A DNA stretch of 35,829 bases, from assembly GCA_035565335.1 (NCBI GenBank), contig DATMSO010000094.1:1-35829 (forward strand), in the 5' to 3' direction. Made by a program: the position numbers and the translations under genes. Below, piece after piece: positions 24,109 through 31,530 of this stretch (positions within the stretch are counted from its first letter, which is position 1; each line of letters opens with the position of its first letter). Under the pieces are notes generated by a model that saw only the letters and a list, made by a program, of their open reading frames with translations, was not told where the DNA came from and did no database searches. This DNA is from Methylovorus sp035565335. GTDB lineage: Bacteria > Pseudomonadota > Gammaproteobacteria > Burkholderiales > Methylophilaceae.

Positions 24109-25356
24109 TTAATCGTGGTGGAGCTGGTAGAGTTGGCGCAACAGGTTTTCCAGTTGTTCGCGGTTGTCGCCGTGGGCCTGGTTCAGCGCGTGGCTGGGCC
24201 CGTGCAGCAGTTTGTTGGTGAGGGCGGTGCTCAGCGCCTCAAGCGCGGCGATCGGGTCTTCGCCACGGGCGATCAGTTTTTGTGCTTTTTCAAGCTCGCT
24301 GCGGCGGAAATGCTCAGCCTGATCGCGCAGCGCCCGGATGGTGGGCACGGCATCACGGGTTTTGAGCCAGTGCATGAAATTATCCACGCGCAGGGCAATG
24401 ATCTTCTCGGCCTCGCGGGCGGCTTCCTGGCGGTTCACCAGGCCTTCCTGCACCACTTGCGCGAGGTCATCCACGGTGTAGAGGAAAACGTCATCCAGCT
24501 CGGCGGCTTCGGCTTCAATGTCGCGCGGCACGGCTAGGTCGACCATGAACATGGGGCGGTGTTTGCGCGTCTTGATGGCGCGCTCGACCATGCCCAGGCC
24601 GACAATCGGCAGCTGGCTAGCGGTGGAGGTGACGACAATATCAAAATCAGCCAGACGGTCCGGAATATCGCCTAGCAGCATGGCATGGCCGCCGATGCGA
24701 GCGGCCAGTTCGCTGCCGCGCTCCATGGTGCGGTTGGCCACGGTGATGGAAGCAGGCTTGTGCGTGGCGAAGTGCTCCGCACAGAGTTCGATCATTTCGC
24801 CAGCGCCGATGAACAGAACATGCAAGCCATGCAGATTGCCAAAAATACGCTGGGCCAGTTTGACGGAGGCGGCCGCCATGGAAATGGAGCTAGCGCCGAT
24901 GTCAGTGGTGGTACGGACTTCCTTGGCGACGGCAAAGGTGCGTTGAAACAGCTTGTGCAGCAAGGTGCCCAGGGTGCCGGCATGCTCGGCAATTTTCACC
25001 GCCTGCTTCATCTGCCCCAGAATCTGGGCTTCGCCCAGCACCATGGAATCCAGGCCGGCGGCAACGCGGAAGGCGTGCTTCACGGCATCCTCGCTGGGAA
25101 GGGTGTACATGTAAGGCTGAATGTTGTGGGTTTGCAGCTGGTGGTATTTTGCCAGCCAGTCCAGGGCTTTTTGCGGGTCGTCGGTGTTGCAGTAGAGCTC
25201 AGTCCGGTTACAGGTGGACAGAATGGCCGCCTCACGCACGCCATGCGTGCTGAGGTCACGCAGGGCTTCTTCCAGGGTTTCGCTCTGAAAGGCTACATGC
25301 TCGCGGATCGCAATGGGGGCGGTGGTGTGGTTCACACCGACGGTGAATAGATGCAT
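24109..25356 (-). CDS. hemA: Glutamyl-tRNA reductase
   Basis: First committed enzyme of C5-pathway tetrapyrrole synthesis: reduces glutamyl-tRNA to glutamate-1-semialdehyde with NADPH. In 415 aa, the catalytic cysteine is C49 in STCNRTELY; substrate-domain motifs include MVLGEAQILGQMK; the NADPH loop is VLFIGAGEM; the C-terminal dimerisation helices follow. The start at MHLFTVGVNHTTAP is the family start; a 42-codon in-frame extension upstream is taken as leader. It diverges from rpe across 171 bases. HemB, which acts two steps later, is encoded elsewhere in this window, after trpC. Confidence 0.98.
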   Translation of the reverse strand: MHLFTVGVNHTTAPIAIREHVAFQSETLEEALRDLSTHGVREAAILSTCNRTELYCNTDDPQKALDWLAKYHQLQTHNIQPYMYTLPSEDAVKHAFRVAAGLDSMVLGEAQILGQMKQAVKIAEHAGTLGTLLHKLFQRTFAVAKEVRTTTDIGASSISMAAASVKLAQRIFGNLHGLHVLFIGAGEMIELCAEHFATHKPASITVANRTMERGSELAARIGGHAMLLGDIPDRLADFDIVVTSTASQLPIVGLGMVERAIKTRKHRPMFMVDLAVPRDIEAEAAELDDVFLYTVDDLAQVVQEGLVNRQEAAREAEKIIALRVDNFMHWLKTRDAVPTIRALRDQAEHFRRSELEKAQKLIARGEDPIAALEALSTALTNKLLHGPSHALNQAHGDNREQLENLLRQLYQLHHD

Positions 25357-25527
25357 TTCGTAATTTTCCAGTATCGCGCCAGCATAAGCAACAATTTCAG
25401 TCAGATAGATATCTTCCCTTGTAACGGCCAGCCAGGCGAAATGTTGACCTCCGGCGGGGCTAAAGGGCTGTCTTGACGTCACAAATCCGGGTAAAATGGC
25501 GGTTTTTCAACTGATTGATTCGTAGCC

Positions 25528-26226
25528 ATGGCCAAACCATTCAGAATTGCCCCAAGTATTCTTTCCGCCAACTTTGCCAAGCTGGGTCAGGAAATCAGCG
25601 ATGTCATCACTTCCGGTGCCGATATCGTGCACTTTGACGTAATGGATAACCACTACGTTCCCAACTTGACCATTGGTCCTCTGGTCTGTGAGGCTATTCG
25701 CCCTGTGACCGATGCCATCATTGACGTGCATTTGATGGTCAAGCCTGTTGACCGCATCATCCCTGACTTTGCCAAGGCCGGTGCCAATATCATTACTTTC
25801 CACCCTGAAGCTTCTGATCATATTGATCGTAGCCTGTCCCTGGTGCGCGAGCTGGGTTGCAAATCCGGCCTGGTATTCAATCCGGCCACACCGCTGGATT
25901 ACCTCGACTACGTGATGGACAAGGTCGACATGATTCTGCTGATGTCGGTTAACCCTGGTTTTGGTGGTCAGAAGTTCATTCCTGGCACGCTGGACAAGCT
26001 GCGTCAGGCCCGTGCCCGTATTGATGCTTACACCGAAAAGACCGGCCGCGAAATCTGGCTGGAAATCGACGGTGGCGTTAATACGGCCAATATCGCCGAG
26101 ATCGCCCGTGCCGGTGCGGATACCTTTGTGGCAGGCTCTGCCGTGTTCGGTGCCGGCAAGGATACCGATCCTAGCCGTTACGACACCATCATCGGCAACC
26201 TGCGCGCCGAGCTGGCGAAGGTGTAA
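25528..26226 (+). CDS. rpe: Ribulose-phosphate 3-epimerase
   Basis: Interconverts ribulose-5-phosphate and xylulose-5-phosphate in the pentose-phosphate route (and in the ribulose-monophosphate cycle if the host is a methylotroph). The 232-aa TIM barrel shows IAPSILSANFAKLG (about 7-20), the metal ligands H35 and D37 (VHFDVMD) and H69 (DVHLMV), MSVNPGFGGQKFIP and the phosphate-binding LEIDGGVN. A TAAAAT at 25492-25497 may be its -10 box; TTGACG at 25473-25478 is too close (13 bases) to be a proper -35 partner. Confidence 0.98.
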   Translation: MAKPFRIAPSILSANFAKLGQEISDVITSGADIVHFDVMDNHYVPNLTIGPLVCEAIRPVTDAIIDVHLMVKPVDRIIPDFAKAGANIITFHPEASDHIDRSLSLVRELGCKSGLVFNPATPLDYLDYVMDKVDMILLMSVNPGFGGQKFIPGTLDKLRQARARIDAYTEKTGREIWLEIDGGVNTANIAEIARAGADTFVAGSAVFGAGKDTDPSRYDTIIGNLRAELAKV

Positions 26227-26233
26227 TCCTGCT

Positions 26234-26262
26234 GCCATCGCTTAAGTAATTCAGGCGATGGC
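26234..26262 (+). other. Hairpin between rpe and gph
   Basis: GCCATCGC (26234-26241) and GCGATGGC (26255-26262) form a perfect 8-bp stem around a 13-base loop. No T-run follows, so it is more likely a processing or stability element between co-transcribed genes than a terminator. Confidence 0.45.
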
Positions 26263-26292
26263 GTATGGAGTGCTCTCGAGGAATTCCCCCTG

Positions 26293-26982
26293 GTGAATTT
26301 TCCGATTCCGGTGCGCGCCGTGGCGCTGGATCTGGACGGTACGCTGTTGCATACCGCGCCTGATCTGGCGGATGCGGCCAATCGCATGTTGCACGCACTC
26401 GGCCGGCCCATGCTGCCAGAGGCGCTGGTCATGACCTATGTCGGCAATGGTGCGGCAAGGCTGGTCAAGCGGCTGCTGACAGGCGACATGGAGGCGGAGC
26501 CGGATGCAGCGTTATTTGCGCAGGCGCAGGACTTGTTTTTTGAGCACTATGCCGAGGTGCTGACGCGGCGTAGTGCGCCTTATCCCGGTGCCATGGAAGG
26601 GTTAAGGCAGTTGCATGAAGCCGGCTACACGCTGGCCTGTATTACCAATAAACCGGAACGCTTTACCCGGCCGCTGCTCCAAGCGATGGGCATGCTGCCT
26701 TATTTTTCGCTGGTGTTGTCGGGCGACAGTCTGCCTCGCAAAAAGCCGGACCCGCTGCCATTGCAGCATATGGCCGAGGCGTTTGGTGTCAGCGTCGAGC
26801 AGATGGTGATGATAGGCGACTCCGGTGCAGATGTAGATGCCGCGCGTGCCGCCGGATGTGCGGCGATTGCAGTTTCGTATGGGTATAATCGCGGGCGGCC
26901 TGCCAATCTCCTGGGGGCCGATGCGGTGATAGACAGCCTGCAGGAGGCTGCCCTTTTGTTAACGTATGATCAACACGTGTGA
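26293..26982 (+). CDS. gph: Phosphoglycolate phosphatase (HAD family)
   Basis: HAD-superfamily hydrolase of 229 aa that removes 2-phosphoglycolate. Motif I is DLDGT with nucleophile D13 and acid D15, motif II is in CITNKPERF, the lysine of motif III is in RKKPDPLP, and motif IV is IGDSGADVDAA. The start codon is GTG at 26293 with GAGG 11 bases upstream, which is a long spacing; GTG 26311 is a less likely alternative. The rpe-gph-trpE order is widespread in beta- and gammaproteobacteria. A TATAAT inside its 3' part (26884-26889) could serve the trp leader. Confidence 0.93.
   Translation: MNFPIPVRAVALDLDGTLLHTAPDLADAANRMLHALGRPMLPEALVMTYVGNGAARLVKRLLTGDMEAEPDAALFAQAQDLFFEHYAEVLTRRSAPYPGAMEGLRQLHEAGYTLACITNKPERFTRPLLQAMGMLPYFSLVLSGDSLPRKKPDPLPLQHMAEAFGVSVEQMVMIGDSGADVDAARAAGCAAIAVSYGYNRGRPANLLGADAVIDSLQEAALLLTYDQHV
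26884..26889 (+). promoter_or_regulatory. Candidate -10 box for the trp leader within gph
   Basis: A perfect TATAAT in GGGTATAAT, the same context as at 20892-20897. It would place the transcript start about 100 bases before trpL. A second, weaker candidate (TATGAT, 26965-26970) is better placed, about 20 bases from the trpL ATG when the start site is counted, but has no recognisable -35. Confidence 0.25.
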
Positions 26983-26996
26983 TCCAAGGTAAATTG

Positions 26997-27047
26997 ATGA
27001 ATTTCCAGGACTTTAAATGCCAGCTCAGCTGGCGATGGTGGCGCTGA
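26997..27047 (+). CDS. trpL: trp operon leader peptide (putative attenuator peptide)
   Basis: A 16-codon ORF between gph and trpE reads MNFQDFKCQLSWRWWR and stops with TGA. Three of its last five codons are TGG (Trp), one of the rarest codons, which is the hallmark of a trp attenuation leader. AAGG lies seven bases upstream of the ATG, a good ribosome-binding site. The stop lies 79 bases before the trpE ATG. The Trp codons overlap the 3' arm of a small hairpin (27019-27033). By analogy with known trp leaders, ribosome stalling at these codons when charged tRNA(Trp) is scarce would alter folding of the RNA downstream. The ORF is clear; its function is inferred. Confidence 0.8.
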   Translation: MNFQDFKCQLSWRWWR

Positions 27048-27104
27048 ACTCTGACGAACGTCCGACTGGACGAATCTGGAGGGCGCACTGCTGCGCCTGA
27101 CGCA
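27019..27104 (+). promoter_or_regulatory. trp leader RNA with tandem and alternative hairpins
   Basis: Three hairpins can be drawn: GCCAG/CTGGC (27019-27033), CGTCC-GACT-GGACG (27059-27072) and GGCGCA-CTGC-TGCGCC (27082-27097, plus a G-T pair outside). Competing pairings exist: GGCGC at 27040-27044 (over the last Trp and Arg codons) with GCGCC at 27093-27097, TCAGC at 27025-27029 with GCTGA at 27043-27047, and TGCG with CGCA at 27092-27104. No U-tract follows any of them, so a standard intrinsic terminator is not evident. Confidence 0.55.
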
Positions 27105-27126
27105 CATACAAGACTTGGGAATTACT

Positions 27127-28641
27127 ATGTTACACACCATCACTAAGCACGAGTTCAAGGCCCTGGCGGACCAGGGTTATAACCGCATTCCGCTGGTTGT
27201 CGAAACCTTTGCCGATCTCGATACCCCGCTTTCGCTTTACCTCAAACTGGCGAATCGCCCTTTTTCCTATCTGCTCGAATCCGTGCAGGGCGGCGAGCGC
27301 TTTGGCCGCTATTCCATCATCGGCCTGCCGGCCCGCACCCGTATTGTCGCGCGTGACCGCGACGTTCAGGTGCTGCAAAGCGATGTCGTGATCGAATCTG
27401 CTACGGATGTGAATCCGCTGGATTTCGTTAAACATTATCAGGCTCGTTTCAGAACGCCACCGTATCAGGGCTTGCCGCGCTTTACCGGCGGGCTGGCCGG
27501 GTATTTTGGCTATGAGACCGTGCGTTATATCGAGCCACGCCTCACGCGCAATGCTCATGCTAAGACCGATGCGCTGGGCGTGCCTGACATCCTGCTCATG
27601 GTGTCCGAAGAGCTGGCCGTGGTGGATAACCTTTCCGGCAAGCTCTATTTCATCGTGTATGCCGACCCCGCCACGGATAATGCCTACGAGGCCGCCCATC
27701 AACGGTTGCAGCAATTGCTGACGCAATTGCGCCAGCCGGTTGCCATTCCGCAGGCGCCGGCGATGGCCCCTAGCGAAGCTGTGTCGGAGTTTGGTGAAGC
27801 CAATTTCAAGGCTGCCGTCGAGCAGGCCAAGCGTTATATTTTTGATGGCGACATCATGCAGGTGGTGTTGTCGCAACGCCTGTCCCAACCGTTTGCGGCC
27901 TCGCCGATGTCGCTTTACCGCGCGTTGCGCAGCCTGAATCCTTCGCCCTATATGTTCTATTACGATATGGGCGATCACCATGTGGTGGGCGCCTCACCGG
28001 AAATTCTGGTGCGCCTGGAAAACGACATGGTCACGGCACGCCCGATTGCCGGTACCCGTCCACGCGGCAAGACGCGCGAGCAGGATGTGGCACTGGCCGA
28101 AGAGCTGCTGGCAGACCCCAAGGAGCGCGCCGAACATGTGCAGCTGATGGATCTGGGCCGCAACGATGTGGGCCGTGTGGCCGTAACCGGCTCGGTCAAG
28201 GTGACGGACAGCATGATCATCGAGCGTTATTCGCACGTGATGCATATCGTGTCCAATGTGGAAGGCAAGCTCAAAACTGGCATGCAGGCGATTGATGTGT
28301 TGAAGGCGACCTTCCCTGCCGGCACCGTCAGCGGGGCGCCCAAGGTACGCGCGATGGAGATTATTGACGAGCTGGAGCCTTCCAAGCGCGGTATTTATGC
28401 GGGTGCGGTCGGTTACCTCGGCTTTAATGGCGATATGGATCTGGCCATTGCCATTCGCACCGCCGTCATCAAGGATAACACCTTGTATGTGCAGGCCGGA
28501 GCCGGCATTGTGGCCGACTCGGTGCCTGACAACGAATGGATGGAAACGCAGAACAAGGCGAGAGCCGTGATTCGCGCCGCCGAGATTGTGCTCGCCGGCC
28601 TCGATAGCAATGCCGGTCAACTGGCGCAAGGGAAGGAATAA
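27127..28641 (+). CDS. trpE: Anthranilate synthase component I
   Basis: Converts chorismate and ammonia to anthranilate. The 504-aa protein has the N-terminal LLES element at 49-52 that forms part of the tryptophan feedback site, and the chorismate-binding core: SPEILVRLE, GTRPRGKTREQD, LMDLGRNDVGRVA, FPAGTVSGAPKVRAMEIID and YVQAGAGIVADS. ATG 27127 is chosen because GGGA lies six bases upstream; TTG 27115 would add four residues. It is preceded by a Trp-rich leader ORF, so transcription or translation is probably tuned by tryptophan supply. The trpG start follows its stop by two bases. Confidence 0.98.
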   Translation: MLHTITKHEFKALADQGYNRIPLVVETFADLDTPLSLYLKLANRPFSYLLESVQGGERFGRYSIIGLPARTRIVARDRDVQVLQSDVVIESATDVNPLDFVKHYQARFRTPPYQGLPRFTGGLAGYFGYETVRYIEPRLTRNAHAKTDALGVPDILLMVSEELAVVDNLSGKLYFIVYADPATDNAYEAAHQRLQQLLTQLRQPVAIPQAPAMAPSEAVSEFGEANFKAAVEQAKRYIFDGDIMQVVLSQRLSQPFAASPMSLYRALRSLNPSPYMFYYDMGDHHVVGASPEILVRLENDMVTARPIAGTRPRGKTREQDVALAEELLADPKERAEHVQLMDLGRNDVGRVAVTGSVKVTDSMIIERYSHVMHIVSNVEGKLKTGMQAIDVLKATFPAGTVSGAPKVRAMEIIDELEPSKRGIYAGAVGYLGFNGDMDLAIAIRTAVIKDNTLYVQAGAGIVADSVPDNEWMETQNKARAVIRAAEIVLAGLDSNAGQLAQGKE

Positions 28642-28643
28642 TC

Positions 28644-29210
28644 ATGCTGCTGATGATCGATAACTACGATTCGTTTACCTATAACCTCGTTCAGTATCTG
28701 GGCGAGCTGGGCCAGGATGTGCAGGTATACCGCAACGATGAAATTGACCTGGCCAAAGTGGCGGAGCTCAAGCCTGACCATATTGTGATCTCCCCCGGGC
28801 CATGTACCCCCAATGAGGCGGGGATATCCGTGCCGCTGATTCATGAATTCGCTGGCAAGATTCCGCTGCTGGGCGTTTGCCTGGGCCACCAGAGCATAGG
28901 CCAGGCCTTTGGTGGCCGCATCATCCACGCCAAGCAACTAATGCACGGCAAGACCTCGCAGGTGTCGCATAACAATGTCGGGGTATTCAGTGGTTTGCCC
29001 AATCCATTCACGGCTACCCGCTACCATTCGCTGGTGATCGAGCGCGAGACGATTCCTGATTGCCTGGAAATCACAGCCTGGACCGATGATGGCGAGATCA
29101 TGGGCGTACGGCATAAAACCCTGCCGGTAGAGGGCGTGCAATTCCATCCAGAATCTATCCTGACGGAGCATGGACACGATCTCCTGAATAACTTTCTGAA
29201 GGCTTACTGA
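28644..29210 (+). CDS. trpG: Anthranilate synthase component II (glutamine amidotransferase)
   Basis: Class I glutamine amidotransferase of 188 aa that supplies ammonia to TrpE. The catalytic triad is C79 (GVCLGHQ), H168 and E170 (VQFHPES). The N-terminal MLLMIDNYDSFTYNLVQYL and the SPGPCTPNEAG oxyanion region are typical. In many bacteria this subunit also serves PabB for folate synthesis; no pabB is in the window. Its stop overlaps the trpD start (TGATG). Confidence 0.98.
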   Translation: MLLMIDNYDSFTYNLVQYLGELGQDVQVYRNDEIDLAKVAELKPDHIVISPGPCTPNEAGISVPLIHEFAGKIPLLGVCLGHQSIGQAFGGRIIHAKQLMHGKTSQVSHNNVGVFSGLPNPFTATRYHSLVIERETIPDCLEITAWTDDGEIMGVRHKTLPVEGVQFHPESILTEHGHDLLNNFLKAY

Positions 29211-30235
29211 TGGAGATGACCATCAAGGCTGCGCTGCAGAAACTGATCCAGCATCAGGATTTCAGCCGCGAAGAAATGCTGTCCATCATGCGCCAGGTCA
29301 TGGGTGGCGAGCTCACCCCGGCGCAAATTGCCGGTCTTTTGATCGGCCTGCGGGTAAAGGGCGAGACGGTGGATGAAATCGCTGCCGCGGCGGAAGTCAT
29401 GCGTGAGCTGTCCGCCAAGGTGGTGGTGAAAGACGATGCTTACCTTATCGATACCTGTGGCACCGGTGGTGCGGTTAACAAGGCCTTTAATGTCTCCACC
29501 TGCTCGGCGTTTGTTGCGGCAGGTGCTCGGGCACGCATTGCCAAGCATGGTAACCGTGCAGCTTCCTCCAAGAGCGGCAGTGCCGATGTGCTGGAAGCGC
29601 TGGGGGTCAACATCAACCTGCAGGCGGAACAGGTGACCCGCTGCGTGAATGAAGTCGGCATTGGTTTCATGTTTGCGCCTAATCACCACAGTGCCATGAA
29701 GCATGCCGGGCCGGTGCGCCGTGAGCTGGGGGTACGTACGCTGTTCAACCTGCTGGGGCCGCTGACTAATCCTGCAGGCGCCAAACGGCAGGTGATGGGC
29801 GTATTTCACAAAGACTTGGTGCCCTTGCTCGCTCATGCGCTGCAGCGACTGGGCAGCGAGCATGTCATGGTGGTGTTCAGCGCCGATGAGATGGATGAGA
29901 TTTCCTTCTCTGGCGATACCTATGTGGCGGAGCTGAAAGACGGCGTGGTCACTGAATACACACTCAACCCCAGCGACTTCGGCATGCCATTGCATGACGT
30001 GGATAGCATACGCGTGGAAAATGCCGCTGAATCAGCACAGTTGATAACGGCTGTCCTGCGCGGCGAGCACGGTCCGGCGCGCGATATCGTGCTGCTGAAT
30101 GCAGGGGCGGCGATTTATGTGGCCGGCCAGGCGCCTACGCTGCAGGCTGGCATACAGCGGGCTGCCGAAGCGATTGATAGCGGCGCCGCGATGCAAAAGC
30201 TGGAAGCCCTGCGTAGCCTCGCTGCCGCGGCATGA
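29210..30235 (+). CDS. trpD: Anthranilate phosphoribosyltransferase
   Basis: Joins anthranilate to PRPP. The 341-aa protein has the PRPP loop DTCGTGGAVNKAFNVST (81-97, GTGG at 84-87), the KHGNRAASSKSGSADVLEALG segment for anthranilate and PRPP, and the helical N-terminal domain of the family. Translation is coupled on both sides: one base is shared with trpG, and the stop overlaps the next start as ATGA (30232-30235). Confidence 0.98.
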   Translation: MEMTIKAALQKLIQHQDFSREEMLSIMRQVMGGELTPAQIAGLLIGLRVKGETVDEIAAAAEVMRELSAKVVVKDDAYLIDTCGTGGAVNKAFNVSTCSAFVAAGARARIAKHGNRAASSKSGSADVLEALGVNINLQAEQVTRCVNEVGIGFMFAPNHHSAMKHAGPVRRELGVRTLFNLLGPLTNPAGAKRQVMGVFHKDLVPLLAHALQRLGSEHVMVVFSADEMDEISFSGDTYVAELKDGVVTEYTLNPSDFGMPLHDVDSIRVENAAESAQLITAVLRGEHGPARDIVLLNAGAAIYVAGQAPTLQAGIQRAAEAIDSGAAMQKLEALRSLAAAA

Positions 30236-30693
30236 AGCGCCTGATACTGGCGGCAGGCATTGCGCTTGCCTATACCGTCTGGCATTTTTCCCAGGCCGCC
30301 ACGGCAGTGGCACCGGTGGCAACCCCGGTCGAACTCGCGCGGCCAGCCACTTGGGAAGACGGCGATGCTGTCATCCAGCAGGCGTTTGATCACCGGCTGA
30401 GCCATGTGCAGGTGAAGGCGCGTGGCCATGTGGTCAAGGTGCTCAAGGATGACAATGACGGCACGCGGCACCAGCGCATACTGCTGCGTCTGCAAAACGG
30501 CATTACCGTGCTGATTGCTCATAATATTGATCTCGCTCCGCGCATTCCCGCGCTGGCCGTGGGTGATGAGCTGGCGTTTCAAGGGGAATACGTCTGGAAT
30601 GCCAAGGGCGGTGTCGTGCACTGGACGCACCATGATCCCCAGCAGCGCCATACGCCCGGCTGGCTGGAATATCAGGGCAACACGTATCAGTAA
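30232..30693 (+). CDS. DUF3465 family secreted protein
   Basis: The 153-aa protein begins with a likely Sec signal peptide or anchor (MKRLILAAGIALAYTVWHF, possible cleavage after SQA near residue 22). The mature part shows the DUF3465 pattern: VKARGHVVKVLKDDNDGTRHQRILLRL, LIAHNIDLAPRIP, GEYVWNAKGGVVHWTHHDP and a C-terminal GNTYQ. An OB-like fold is plausible, but the function is unknown. The start overlaps trpD by four bases, which places a secreted protein inside a cytoplasmic amino-acid operon. There is no sign of recent transfer in its composition. Confidence 0.88.
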   Translation: MKRLILAAGIALAYTVWHFSQAATAVAPVATPVELARPATWEDGDAVIQQAFDHRLSHVQVKARGHVVKVLKDDNDGTRHQRILLRLQNGITVLIAHNIDLAPRIPALAVGDELAFQGEYVWNAKGGVVHWTHHDPQQRHTPGWLEYQGNTYQ

Positions 30694-30731
30694 GCACCTA
30701 TCAATTAGCGTATTTTTCAACTGGAAAAAGC

Positions 30732-31520
30732 ATGTCCGATATCTTGAATAAAATCCTCCGCGTCAAGCAGGCGGAAGTGCAGGCTGCCATGGCAGCTCAT
30801 CCGCTCGTCATGATGCAGCGCGATGCACTGGCCTCGCCTGCGCCGCGTGACTTCGTGGGGGCCATACGTCAGAAGATAGCCGCCGGCAAGGCCGCAGTGA
30901 TTGCCGAAATCAAGAAGGCGAGCCCTTCCAAAGGCGTGATACGCGAAGACTTCCGGCCGGCCGAGATTGCAGCCAGCTATGAGCAAGGCGGCGCGGCCTG
31001 TCTCTCCGTGCTGACCGATCGCGATTTCTTCCAGGGCTCGCCTGAGTATCTGAAAGAGGCGCGTGCCGCATGTGCATTGCCCGTGCTGCGCAAGGATTTC
31101 ATGATCGAGGCGTATCAGGTCTACGAGGCGCGTGCCATGGGGGCCGATTGTATTCTGCTGATTGCCGCCGCGCTGGATTTGCCCCGCATGCGTCTGCTGG
31201 AGACCCTGGCCCATGACCTCGGCATGGCGGTGCTGGTGGAAGTGCACAATGGCGAAGAACTTGATCTGGCGCTGCAACTGGAAACGCCGTTGCTGGGTAT
31301 CAATAATCGCAACCTGCGTACCTTTGAAGTCACGCTGGATACCACCCTGGGATTATTGCCGCGCATTCCGGCAGGCAAGATCGTGGTCACTGAGTCCGGC
31401 ATCTTTACCCCTGACGATGTCGCCCTGATGCGGCAGCATGACGTCCATACTTTCCTGGTGGGCGAGGCGTTCATGCGCCAGCCCGAACCCGGTACCGAAC
31501 TCGCCCGCGTTTTTGCCTGA
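30732..31520 (+). CDS. trpC: Indole-3-glycerol-phosphate synthase
   Basis: TIM-barrel enzyme (262 aa) that closes the indole ring from CdRP. Visible catalytic motifs are IAEIKKASPSKGVI (about 56-69), VLRKDFMIEAYQVYEARAMGAD, LVEVHNGEELDLAL, GINNRNLRTFEV and VTESGIFTPDDV. It is monofunctional, without fused TrpF. The gap after the DUF3465 gene is 38 bases and includes a 6-bp inverted repeat (30713-30729) that overlaps the GGA ribosome-binding element. trpF, trpB and trpA are not in the window. hemB follows after ten bases. Confidence 0.98.
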   Translation: MSDILNKILRVKQAEVQAAMAAHPLVMMQRDALASPAPRDFVGAIRQKIAAGKAAVIAEIKKASPSKGVIREDFRPAEIAASYEQGGAACLSVLTDRDFFQGSPEYLKEARAACALPVLRKDFMIEAYQVYEARAMGADCILLIAAALDLPRMRLLETLAHDLGMAVLVEVHNGEELDLALQLETPLLGINNRNLRTFEVTLDTTLGLLPRIPAGKIVVTESGIFTPDDVALMRQHDVHTFLVGEAFMRQPEPGTELARVFA

Positions 31521-31530
31521 GGAGAATCCC

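Noticed and set aside
25473..25497. TTGACG with TAAAAT as an rpe promoter pair
   Set aside because: The spacer is 13 bases, too short for a sigma-70 promoter; only the -10 candidate is kept as a remark.
27035..27100. Second short ORF in the trp leader with one Trp and two Cys codons
   Set aside because: No ribosome-binding site at proper distance, only one TGG, and it overlaps the better leader ORF in another frame.
30713..30729. Inverted repeat TTTTTC/GAAAAA over the trpC ribosome-binding site, as a possible thermosensor or switch
   Set aside because: Stem is only six mostly A-T pairs and would be weak; probably incidental.
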